From Anaerolineales bacterium UBA6055 (GTDB taxonomy: Bacteria > Chloroflexota > Anaerolineae > Aggregatilineales > Phototrophicaceae), in assembly GCA_002428985.1 (NCBI GenBank), contig DIYL01000015.1, positions 124,001-188,000 on the forward strand: 64,000 nt of DNA, given 5' to 3'. This document shows, piece by piece, positions 46,052-53,956 of this stretch (its first letter is position 1; each line of letters opens with the position of its first letter). The notes under the pieces were generated by a model. It was not told where the DNA came from. It ran no database searches and saw only the letters and a list, made by a program, of their open reading frames with translations. The translations under genes were made by a program, and so were the position numbers.

Positions 46052-47335
46052 TTATGCTGCTGGGTTGATATTATCTGTTAGGGTCATCATACGACCATCA
46101 GTTGTTTCAATCCGAGGTTTATCTTCACCACGGACAACATCAGCAGTAATTACAACCTTTTTGATGTCGTCGCGTCCAGGAATTTCGAACATAACATCCA
46201 GCAAGCATGTCTCAATGATAGACCTTAAGCCACGTGCACCTGTTTCCCGTTCGATAGCGAGTTCTGCTGCCGCACGTAATGAATCAGGCTCAAATTCAAG
46301 TAAGACATCATCAAGTGATAAAAGATGTTCATACTGACGAATCAGAGCATTTTTGGGTTCAACCATGATGCGTACGAGGTCTTCAAGTTCGAGTGGTTCA
46401 AGGCTCACTAATACAGGTAAACGACCAACCATCTCGGGGATTAAGCCATGACTAATCAAGTCTTCCGGTGAGACCTTACGAAGTAGTTCACCCAAGGCAA
46501 TTTCTTCTTGTGTACCCGACTGGTTTCCAAAGCCGATAACACTTTTCATCCCAATACGTTTGCGAATGACATCTTGAATCCCATCAAACGTTCCCCCAAC
46601 AATAAACAGAATATTGCGGGTATCAATTTGAATAAACTCTTGATGTGGGTGCTTACGCCCACCCTGAGGCGGAACATTAGCTACAGTGCCTTCCACAATC
46701 TTGAGCAAGGCTTGTTGAACACCTTCACCGGACACATCACGAGTAATTGACGGATTATCGTTTGTTTTGCGCGAAATCTTATCAATCTCGTCCACATAGA
46801 TAATCCCACGTTCTGCCCGTGAAATGTCACCATCAGCCGCTTGAATAAGGCGTAGCAAAATATTTTCAACATCTTCACCAACGTATCCAGCTTCCGTAAG
46901 TGCAGTCGCATCTGCAATACAAATCGGAACATCGAGAATACGTGCCAATGTTTGCGCTAGTAATGTTTTACCACTACCTGTTGGTCCAACCATCAAGATA
47001 TTACTTTTTTCAAGTTCAACACCTTGTGGGTCTTTAGCAGATTGAATGCGCTTGTAATGATTATACACAGCAACACTCAGCACACGTTTGGCAAATTGTT
47101 GCCCAACAACATACTCATCCAAACGTTCCATAATTTCGCGTGGTGATAGCAATCCATCCAATTCAAAATCGGTATCGAACGACTCGCTAAATTCCTCGTC
47201 CGCTAACAAGTTATGGCATAGTTCAACACAATAGTTGCAGATGAACACATTGTCTGGACCAGCAATCAGTCGCTCAACTTCATCATGATTACGCCCACAA
47301 AACGAACAACGATGATTTGTTGTTGGGTAATTCAC
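46052..47335 (-). CDS. clpX: ATP-dependent Clp protease ATP-binding subunit ClpX
   Basis: ClpX unfolds substrates and feeds ClpP. The N-terminal zinc-binding domain has Cys10, Cys13, Cys33 and Cys36. The AAA+ domain shows GPTGSGKT (117-124), ADATALTEAGYVGEDVE, IIYVDEIDKI, and the sensor-2 region GARGLRSIIE. Length 427 is normal. The clpP stop is 2 bases upstream, so both are co-transcribed. Confidence 0.98.
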   Translation of the reverse strand: MNYPTTNHRCSFCGRNHDEVERLIAGPDNVFICNYCVELCHNLLADEEFSESFDTDFELDGLLSPREIMERLDEYVVGQQFAKRVLSVAVYNHYKRIQSAKDPQGVELEKSNILMVGPTGSGKTLLAQTLARILDVPICIADATALTEAGYVGEDVENILLRLIQAADGDISRAERGIIYVDEIDKISRKTNDNPSITRDVSGEGVQQALLKIVEGTVANVPPQGGRKHPHQEFIQIDTRNILFIVGGTFDGIQDVIRKRIGMKSVIGFGNQSGTQEEIALGELLRKVSPEDLISHGLIPEMVGRLPVLVSLEPLELEDLVRIMVEPKNALIRQYEHLLSLDDVLLEFEPDSLRAAAELAIERETGARGLRSIIETCLLDVMFEIPGRDDIKKVVITADVVRGEDKPRIETTDGRMMTLTDNINPAA

Positions 47336-47337
47336 AG

Positions 47338-47952
47338 TTATTTTCCTTCGCCTTCACGGTCTTCCGTATAGAGAATGGAGTCAATCAAGCCAAAGTCTAC
47401 AGCTTGTTGTGACGTCATATAAATATCACGATCTTGAACACGCTCAACTTCTTCGGCAGGTTGTCCTGTATGTTTGACAAAGATATTAATCAACCGTTTT
47501 TTCAAGCGAACAATTTCTTCAGCTTGAATGACAATATCGGATGCTTGCCCCTGTGCCCCACCGAGTGGCTGATGCATATGCACTGTCGCATTTGGTAGCG
47601 CAAGACGCATCCCAGCTTCACCTGAAGCCAGCAATACTGTTCCAAAGCTTGCAGTAATACCAACGGCAACTGTACTAACAGGAGCGGAAATCTGTTGCAT
47701 TGTGTCGTACATTGCCATACCAGCGTAAACAACGCCACCAGGCGAATTGATATACATTTGAATGCGACGATCAGGGCCTTCACGTTCAAGGAATAACAGC
47801 TGTGCTACGATAAGGTTTGCAACTTGGTCGTTAATGCCGGTACCGACAAAAACAATCCGTTCTTTCAATAACAGGGAATAAATATCGTAAGCGCGTTCGC
47901 CCCGACTCCCCTGCTCAATTACCATTGGGATAACACTTTGAATGTTATTCAT
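47338..47952 (-). CDS. clpP: ATP-dependent Clp protease proteolytic subunit ClpP
   Basis: This is the tetradecameric serine protease of the Clp system. The catalytic triad is in the standard order: Ser in ITASFGTVLLASG (family AASMGAFLL), His in MHQPLGG, Asp in RDIYMTSQQA. The length of 204 residues is normal. It starts with ATG 47952; it lies between tig and clpX in the common order tig-clpP-clpX. Confidence 0.97.
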   Translation of the reverse strand: MNNIQSVIPMVIEQGSRGERAYDIYSLLLKERIVFVGTGINDQVANLIVAQLLFLEREGPDRRIQMYINSPGGVVYAGMAMYDTMQQISAPVSTVAVGITASFGTVLLASGEAGMRLALPNATVHMHQPLGGAQGQASDIVIQAEEIVRLKKRLINIFVKHTGQPAEEVERVQDRDIYMTSQQAVDFGLIDSILYTEDREGEGK

Positions 47953-47987
47953 ACCGTCTATCTTTAACCTTTCAATCGATTACGAGA

Positions 47988-49706
47988 TTACGCTTTATCG
48001 TCGGATTCCTTTTTTGAATCCTCTTCTTCAGATTCATCAGCAGAAGTTTCTTCTTCAGCCTCTACCTCTTCTGCAGGTTCCTCTGTCGTTTCAACTTCAG
48101 CAACCGCTTCACTAACTTCAGAATCATCAGGCTCTTCTGCATCAGCCTGTGTTTCTGCTTCGTCGTCTTCGGCTTCTTGTTGTTCCATCATACGTTCAAT
48201 ACGTTCACGGGCTTTTTGATTATCTGCTTCGCGTTCAGCTTCACGTTCAGCAACTGCTTCAATGGGGTCTTTTCCTTGCCCAATTGCAACAAGACGTGTC
48301 ATGATATTATCAATCAGCAGATCATTCATCATATTTTGACGCATCTGAGGCGTATCAAAAATCTGACGGAATTGATCACTTTGTGCCCCACCGCCAAATT
48401 GCATCATCATTTCGTCAATGCGTTTTTCAATTTGTTCATCACCAATTTCAATTTCTTGAGCAGTGATTAGTTCGCGTAGAACGAGCGTCCGACTCAAGGT
48501 ATCAACAGCTTGGTCCCGATATTGTTCTTGGAGCGTCTCTTTTGATGTACCTGTAATCCGCATATACGTATCAAGATTTAAGCCTTGTTGTTGCAAGTTG
48601 TTATCAAGATCGCGCAACATATCCTCGATTTGTTCTTCAAGCATTAATTCAGGGAAAGCAACCTCTGCGCCTTCAATAACCTTGCCTAAAACTGATTCAC
48701 CGAATTGTGCTTTTGCATTCTCAAAGGCTTCTTTTTCAAGTTCATCACGGGTACGAGCGCGCAAGCCGTCTAAATCGACAACATCTTCACCATCGACCTC
48801 ACTAATTTTACGGGCGAACTCGTCGTCAAGTTCTGGTGTTTTGATTTCTTCTATTTTCTTGACGGTTATCTGGAACTTGACCTTACGTCCAACAATGTCC
48901 TTATAATCTTCTTCACCATCAGGAACAGTCAATTCAAATTCAACATCCTCATCGAGATTAGCACCGACTAATCCTTCAATGAAACCGGGCAGGATTGGTT
49001 CATCAGATGGTTCAAGGACAAGTGTTGCATCATGACGATGAATAAACTGATCGCCTTTCTTTGGAACATAAGGTGCATCTTCAGCAGCTTCATCACCGTC
49101 TTCAGATGATTCTTCTACAGTATCTTCGGCCTCTTCAGATTCCAACTCTACATCGTCAGATTCTTCGCTTTCAGGTTCTTCACCATCAGCAAATTCACTG
49201 TTTAGATCCAATGTAACGCGATGCCCAGCAGCGACTTCTTCAACATCTTCATCAATGACTTCTGCTTGTTGACGTTGCATTGCTTTTAAAGCATTTTCGA
49301 CTTCTTCGTCGCTTACTTCAGGATGTTCAAAATCAAGGCGAACATCAGCATAATCGTTGAGCTCGACTTCAGGTTGGAGCGGAACACTGAAAATAAATGT
49401 TGGTGCAGGTTCGACTTTAAAATCATCTAATATACCTGGACCATATGGTTCCACACCGGATTCTTCGAGGGCGTCTTTGTAAATATCATTTCCAAGTACT
49501 TCAATCGCTTCTTCTAGAATAGCGGCTTCGCCGACATATTGTGAAATGATACGATATGGTGCTTTCCCTTTACGGAAGCCTTTGATACGAACACTACGCG
49601 CGATTTTCTTTGCCGCTTTGCGTTTCGCATCATCAAGTTGTTTTGGTTCAATTTCAACAGTGAATTGTGCTTTGTGGTTGTCTATACGTTCAGTTTGTAC
49701 GTTCAA
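47988..49706 (-). CDS. tig: Trigger factor with acidic insertion and acidic tail
   Basis: This ribosome-bound chaperone folds nascent chains. The N-terminal domain has the ribosome-binding loop GFRKGKAP; a PPIase domain and the C-terminal helical arms follow. At 572 residues it is much longer than the usual 430-450. Two acidic stretches explain this: about 45 Glu/Asp/Ser residues within the PPIase domain (around 170-215), and a Glu/Asp/Ala-rich tail (about 515-572). The start is TTG 49706, with AAGGAAAG upstream. It leads the tig-clpP-clpX operon. Confidence 0.95.
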   Translation of the reverse strand: MNVQTERIDNHKAQFTVEIEPKQLDDAKRKAAKKIARSVRIKGFRKGKAPYRIISQYVGEAAILEEAIEVLGNDIYKDALEESGVEPYGPGILDDFKVEPAPTFIFSVPLQPEVELNDYADVRLDFEHPEVSDEEVENALKAMQRQQAEVIDEDVEEVAAGHRVTLDLNSEFADGEEPESEESDDVELESEEAEDTVEESSEDGDEAAEDAPYVPKKGDQFIHRHDATLVLEPSDEPILPGFIEGLVGANLDEDVEFELTVPDGEEDYKDIVGRKVKFQITVKKIEEIKTPELDDEFARKISEVDGEDVVDLDGLRARTRDELEKEAFENAKAQFGESVLGKVIEGAEVAFPELMLEEQIEDMLRDLDNNLQQQGLNLDTYMRITGTSKETLQEQYRDQAVDTLSRTLVLRELITAQEIEIGDEQIEKRIDEMMMQFGGGAQSDQFRQIFDTPQMRQNMMNDLLIDNIMTRLVAIGQGKDPIEAVAEREAEREADNQKARERIERMMEQQEAEDDEAETQADAEEPDDSEVSEAVAEVETTEEPAEEVEAEEETSADESEEEDSKKESDDKA

Positions 49707-50096
49707 GATGCTTTCCTTGAGAGATATGCCTATATTCTAACACCTGATAGGGTATCAAGTGCATAAAGTTTTTATCAGAAATGTAAAGACGCATCATACG
49801 CCATTGATGGATTTCGATGTGTTTAGGAGGGGAAACTCTACCCCAGAGTCATATCATGCAAGCAATTATGTTCCCAACACTGTGTTTATCAATCGCCGTC
49901 TTAAAGTATAACTAGTCTTACAACATAAACATATATTTTACGACAAACAGCTAGTGCATTCAATGCCTTAGTGTTTGTAAAGCATTGGAGTTTTTGCATT
50001 GGAGTATCCAATTAGCAACCACAAGACAATCATCCGATAGATATAATGTGGGGTATACTATAGTCCACGATCTTTTTGAAACATGACATGATATGT
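49707..50096. other. Intergenic region upstream of tig (390 bases)
   Basis: It must hold the tig promoter. TTGATA on the minus strand near 49755 is a possible -35 box, but no matching -10 at normal spacing is clear. A direct repeat GCATTGGAGT occurs twice close to 49983-50009, and the second copy forms an ATTGGA/TCCAAT inverted repeat. GGGG/CCCC pairing occurs near 49830. I see no RNA gene of known type and no convincing open frame. Confidence 0.5.
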
Positions 50097-51239
50097 TTAT
50101 GAGGAGATCGGAAGTCTAACAATAACTTGTGTTCCACTCCCTAGTTCACTTGTTATGTCTATTGTCCCACCATGTAATTCAATAATTCTTTTCGCAATCG
50201 GTAAGCCCAAGCCGAACCCTGCCACATTCTGCGATTCATCCTCACGCCAAAATAGTTTATAGGCATTGGCAAGTGTATCTTCACTCATACCAACCCCTTC
50301 ATCAAGCACAACAATCTGAATCATTTGCTCGTCAACGGCCATTGCGATAGATATAGATTTATCAGCTGGCGTAAACTGATAGGCATTGAGAATTAGTTGA
50401 TAAAAGGCTCTAGGCAGATAGTCCATATTACCGACAATTGCAGGAGAAGTTGAAGCATAGCCCTGATTCAGTTTCGGCGAGTTACCGTATTTTTCACCCA
50501 ACTCATAGCACACATTATTCAATAGTTCAACCAAGTTAATTGTTTGCTCTAATGGAATCGCCTCAGTCTCCAGCCTAGTCATCAACAACATAGTATTCAC
50601 AAAATCAGAAATACGGTCAACTTGATCATTTATCTTATCCCCGTGTGATGCACGGACTGTCGGGTTATCGGATTTTGACATCAAGTATATTGATGTTTTT
50701 ATAATTGATAATGGTGTGCGGAATTCATGACCCGCATTTTGAATAAATTGCATTAACAACTGCATACGTTCTTGTTGCAACGTGAGTTCTATTTTGCGCT
50801 CTTGAGCCTCTTTACGTACAGCGATATTGCGCACAAAGTTCATGAATACTTGTTGCCCATCAATTTCGACAAGACGACTGCTAACTTCAACCGGAATTAA
50901 TTGTCCATCCTTATGTACATGTTGGCATTCATAAATATAAGTTCCGCTAAATGCAGACTTATATACAAAATCTGTTGTCGAGTTTTTGACTTCAGTTATT
51001 TCAATATCCTCATAAAGTACACCGATTAATTCATCTTCGACATATCCAAGGCGCCGGGATGCATTATTGTTGCACCTGATGATTTTATCTGTATCAAGGT
51101 CGATGATAAAAATGGACTCACCTGCTCCTTCAAATAGTTCTTGATACATTCGATCAGCATATAACAGTTGCTCTTGTTGATGTGCAATTTTTTGTTTTGC
51201 GAGATATAGTTCTTTTTCTAAACTGGATTGATCCGTCAT
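50097..51239 (-). CDS. PAS-domain sensor histidine kinase
   Basis: The first about 35 residues are a coiled coil. A PAS domain follows (SIFIIDLDTDKIIRCNN to FMNFVRNIAVRKEA), then HisKA with the phospho-accepting His171 in AGHEFRTPLS, and the HATPase domain: N box YQLILNAYQFTP, G1 DEGVGMS, and GFGLGLPIAKRIIELHGG. There is no transmembrane segment, so the protein is a cytoplasmic sensor. No response regulator gene is adjacent. The ribosome binding site is poor. A small open frame ends 10 bases before the start codon. Confidence 0.92.
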   Translation of the reverse strand: MTDQSSLEKELYLAKQKIAHQQEQLLYADRMYQELFEGAGESIFIIDLDTDKIIRCNNNASRRLGYVEDELIGVLYEDIEITEVKNSTTDFVYKSAFSGTYIYECQHVHKDGQLIPVEVSSRLVEIDGQQVFMNFVRNIAVRKEAQERKIELTLQQERMQLLMQFIQNAGHEFRTPLSIIKTSIYLMSKSDNPTVRASHGDKINDQVDRISDFVNTMLLMTRLETEAIPLEQTINLVELLNNVCYELGEKYGNSPKLNQGYASTSPAIVGNMDYLPRAFYQLILNAYQFTPADKSISIAMAVDEQMIQIVVLDEGVGMSEDTLANAYKLFWREDESQNVAGFGLGLPIAKRIIELHGGTIDITSELGSGTQVIVRLPISS

Positions 51240-51249
51240 TAGTTTTATT

Positions 51250-51402
51250 CTATTCGCTTGTAGGGCTTGTAAATTCTTTGATTAAATCAACTACAAGTTT
51301 ATCAAGTATTGGCAAAGTATTCATATAATACCCATGTACTAACTCATCAGACCTTAACATCTCATTTAGTGATGTAGGAGTAAGACAGACATTTCGATAC
51401 AC
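51250..51402 (-). CDS. Possible small protein or gene remnant upstream of the histidine kinase
   Basis: Reading the minus strand by hand, a frame is open for about 67 codons up to the TAG at 51250-51252, 10 bases before the kinase ATG. A GTG at 51402 would give 50 residues, beginning MYRNVCLTPTS and ending FTSPTSE, with a hydrophobic helix LPILDKLVVDLI. No strong ribosome binding site is seen (AGGT). It could be a leader peptide, a real small gene, the tail of a lost gene, or chance. Confidence 0.3.
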   Translation of the reverse strand: MYRNVCLTPTSLNEMLRSDELVHGYYMNTLPILDKLVVDLIKEFTSPTSE

Positions 51403-51520
51403 GATGTTAGCAAAACCTATAAGATTAGCTATGTACCAAAGCGCTGTATAATGTCAGTAATTGTATTGCATTATGAAATATGATGTGAGGTGGGCTGTTA
51501 ACATTGTTGTGAAGAAAAAA

Positions 51521-51601
51521 TGAGGAAGGAGGGACTCGAACCCTCACCTCTGGGAGACATGATCCTAAGTCATGCGCGTCTGCCAATTCCGCCACTTCCC
51601 C
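51521..51601 (-). tRNA. tRNA-Leu (anticodon UAG)
   Basis: On the minus strand a full cloverleaf can be folded. The acceptor stem GGGGAAG/CTTCCTC has one G-U pair. The anticodon stem CATGA/TCATG encloses the loop CTTAGGA with anticodon TAG. A long variable arm with CTC/GAG pairing is typical of class II tRNAs. The T arm GAGGG-TTCGAGT-CCCTC is intact. The discriminator is A and CCA is not encoded. A run of six T residues follows, acting as the 3' end signal. Confidence 0.95.
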
Positions 51602-51613
51602 TAAGCGACCAAC

Positions 51614-51642
51614 ATTATAAACAATTGCCCTCGCTCAAGCAA
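51614..51642 (-). promoter_or_regulatory. Promoter of tRNA-Leu
   Basis: On the minus strand TTGCTT (51642-51637), a 17-base spacer and a perfect TATAAT (51619-51614) lie 12 bases upstream of the tRNA 5' end. The -35 box and spacer overlap the terminator hairpin of the upstream operon. Confidence 0.65.
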
Positions 51643-51646
51643 GGGC
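51627..51646 (-). terminator. Terminator-like hairpin after the molybdenum hydroxylase operon
   Basis: On the minus strand an 8-bp stem GCCCTTGC/GCGAGGGC (one G-U pair) with loop TTGA is followed by AATTGTTTAT, an interrupted T tract. It lies 24 bases after the large-subunit stop codon. Confidence 0.55.
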
Positions 51647-51669
51647 GGAACTGATTTTATATCTAGAAT

Positions 51670-53895
51670 TTATATCTCGCCAATCCCATGTGCGCGTAAT
51701 GCCTTTACAACCTTTTGAGGTGTAAACGGTTGGGAATTAACCCAGACACCCGTGGCATCATAAATCGCGGCAGCTATGGCGGGAGCTAGTGGCAGAAATG
51801 GCATTTCTGCCATACCACGTGCGCCCCATGGCCCAATCGGATCAGGGTATTCGAGAATAACTGATTTAACCTCTGGCGGGACATCCAATGATGTCGGAAT
51901 CAAATAGGTTGAAAAGTATGGGTTTTTAATTTGCCCCTCTTCAGAAACTAAGTATTCCATCAAGGCATAACCATGCGCTTGTACCACAGCACCTTCGATC
52001 TGCCCTTGTACTTGTTCAGGATTAACAGCTTTCCCGACATCATTCGCACAAACGACTTTTAGGACTTGAACATGTCCTGTTTCAATATCGACTTCGACCT
52101 CAACCGCCTCAGCAACATATCCATAGGCAAAGTTCGGTTCACTTTTACCTGTCATCGGATCATAGGGGGTTGTTGGTGGAGGACGATACATAAATTCGCC
52201 CTTAGCTGGACGTTCTTCATCTTCCCATTTTTGAAGCGCATCATCGGCAGCACCACGAATCGCATTCCCTGCCATAAACGTCATGCGCGATGCCGACGCA
52301 CTACCCGATGAACCAGATGTGGCCGTGTCCGACGCGATAATTTGTACTTTTTCAAATGGAACACCAACAGCTTCAGCAGCCATCTGCATCAAAGCCGTGT
52401 GCGCACCTTGACCAACATCCGCACCTGCATGAAACAGAACAACTTTTTCAATTTCTGTGGCGCCATGAAGTTCCAATCCAGCCCAACAATGCTCAGGAAA
52501 ACCAAAGCTAAATCCTACATTTTTGAATCCGCCAGCAATGCCCCGCCCACGCCGCTTTGTTGTATCAGCAGGTTGCTCAGGGGATTTAAGTGTCCACCCA
52601 TTGCCATTTTTCTCCCACCATGATTCCTCACCACAAGCTTCGAATACTTGTGGCATCGTCACACCCGGTGGGAAAGGTGTCCCAACAGATGCAATACTCC
52701 CCTCTTGGATGCTATTTTTAAGACGAATTTCTAGAGGATCCATATTAAGTGCATCAGCAAGTTTGTTCATCTGCCCTTCTGCAGCAAGAAGCGCTTGAGG
52801 TGCACCAAACCCACGAAAAGCACCACATGGGATATTGTTGGTATACACGGTGAAGGTATCAATATGAATATTTTCAATCACATAAGGACCTGTAACTGTC
52901 AGGTTAGCATTTCCGAGAACTTTATTTGATGTGTAGTTGTATGCACCAGAATCACCAACAATTTCAGCTGACATCGCTGTAATTAAGCCATCATTAGTTG
53001 CACCCCATTTTGTACGCACAGTAATCGGATGACGTTTATGATGATACAGAATTGATTCTTCACGATTCCACTGAATTTTAATCGGACGTTCGAGTTTCCA
53101 TGTTGCCAGAGCAAGGATAATTTGTACGGACATGTCTTCTCGACCGCCAAATGCACCACCAATAGCAGGATAGATTACACGGATTTTCTCTTCAGGAAGA
53201 TCTAACGCATGATAGATTTGTTCCTGATCTTCATGTGTCCATTGCCCAGCAGTAACAACCGTTATACGCCCTTCTTCATCGATATAACTCAGTCCAGCTT
53301 CCGGTTGTAGATATGCATGTTCTTGCCATGTAGTCTCATATTCGCCTTCAACAACCACATCAGCCTGTTCCCATCCAGCATCCATATCGCCTTTACGAAT
53401 CCGAAAATGAGTAACCAGATTGCGAGGGTTGTCAGGGTGTAATTGGGGGGCATCATCAGTCATTGCTTCGTCCGCGTCGAATACAGCAGGGAAATCCTCA
53501 TATTCTACTTCGATCAGTTGCACTGCTTCTTGCGCAATAGCATCCGTCTCAGCAACAACAGTCGCGACCATATCCATATAACAGCGCACAACATCCGTCC
53601 CGACTTTATCACCACCAGGACCACACAGCACAGGCTGATCTTTAATGACTAAACCATACTCATTAACGGGTACATCAAGACTTGTGAAAACACTAATTAC
53701 ACCCTCTAATGCTTCCGCTTTGCTAGCATCCACATTAATGACACGAGCATGGGCACGATCACTAAATTTGATCCGCATCCATAATTGCCCTTCGATGTCA
53801 ATATCTCCAGGATATGGAGTTTCCCCTGTCACTTTACCAAGTGCATCAATACGTTTAACCGATTGTCCAATAACAACAGTTTTATCTTTAGGCAC
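51670..53895 (-). CDS. Molybdenum hydroxylase large subunit (xanthine dehydrogenase/CO dehydrogenase family)
   Basis: This 741-residue protein binds the molybdopterin cofactor and catalyses hydroxylation of an aromatic heterocycle or aldehyde. Landmarks are QEHAYLQPEAG, GGAFGGRED, CGAFRGFGAPQA and, near the C-terminus, GARGMAEMPFLPLAP with the catalytic Glu. The AYRXSLR-type loop of CO dehydrogenase (with the active-site Cys) is not seen, so xanthine or another purine is a more likely substrate than CO. It starts with GTG 53895, preceded by AAGGA. It is the last gene of a cluster that also encodes the FAD/FeS subunit and XdhC. Confidence 0.92.
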   Translation of the reverse strand: MPKDKTVVIGQSVKRIDALGKVTGETPYPGDIDIEGQLWMRIKFSDRAHARVINVDASKAEALEGVISVFTSLDVPVNEYGLVIKDQPVLCGPGGDKVGTDVVRCYMDMVATVVAETDAIAQEAVQLIEVEYEDFPAVFDADEAMTDDAPQLHPDNPRNLVTHFRIRKGDMDAGWEQADVVVEGEYETTWQEHAYLQPEAGLSYIDEEGRITVVTAGQWTHEDQEQIYHALDLPEEKIRVIYPAIGGAFGGREDMSVQIILALATWKLERPIKIQWNREESILYHHKRHPITVRTKWGATNDGLITAMSAEIVGDSGAYNYTSNKVLGNANLTVTGPYVIENIHIDTFTVYTNNIPCGAFRGFGAPQALLAAEGQMNKLADALNMDPLEIRLKNSIQEGSIASVGTPFPPGVTMPQVFEACGEESWWEKNGNGWTLKSPEQPADTTKRRGRGIAGGFKNVGFSFGFPEHCWAGLELHGATEIEKVVLFHAGADVGQGAHTALMQMAAEAVGVPFEKVQIIASDTATSGSSGSASASRMTFMAGNAIRGAADDALQKWEDEERPAKGEFMYRPPPTTPYDPMTGKSEPNFAYGYVAEAVEVEVDIETGHVQVLKVVCANDVGKAVNPEQVQGQIEGAVVQAHGYALMEYLVSEEGQIKNPYFSTYLIPTSLDVPPEVKSVILEYPDPIGPWGARGMAEMPFLPLAPAIAAAIYDATGVWVNSQPFTPQKVVKALRAHGIGEI

Positions 53896-53956
53896 AATAC
53901 AATCCTTCTAAAGCAATTTCTAAATCAAAAGGTTTCGATCGACAATTTGGTAGTCA

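Noticed and set aside
49983..50009. Direct repeat GCATTGGAGT with an adjoining inverted repeat
   Set aside because: Only two copies in AT-rich intergenic DNA, with no link to a gene start; not enough to call an operator or a mobile element remnant.
51670..53895. Assignment of the large subunit as aerobic CO dehydrogenase (CoxL)
   Set aside because: The active-site loop with Cys of form I CoxL is not visible, and an XdhC-type partner is present; xanthine dehydrogenase-like is the safer call.
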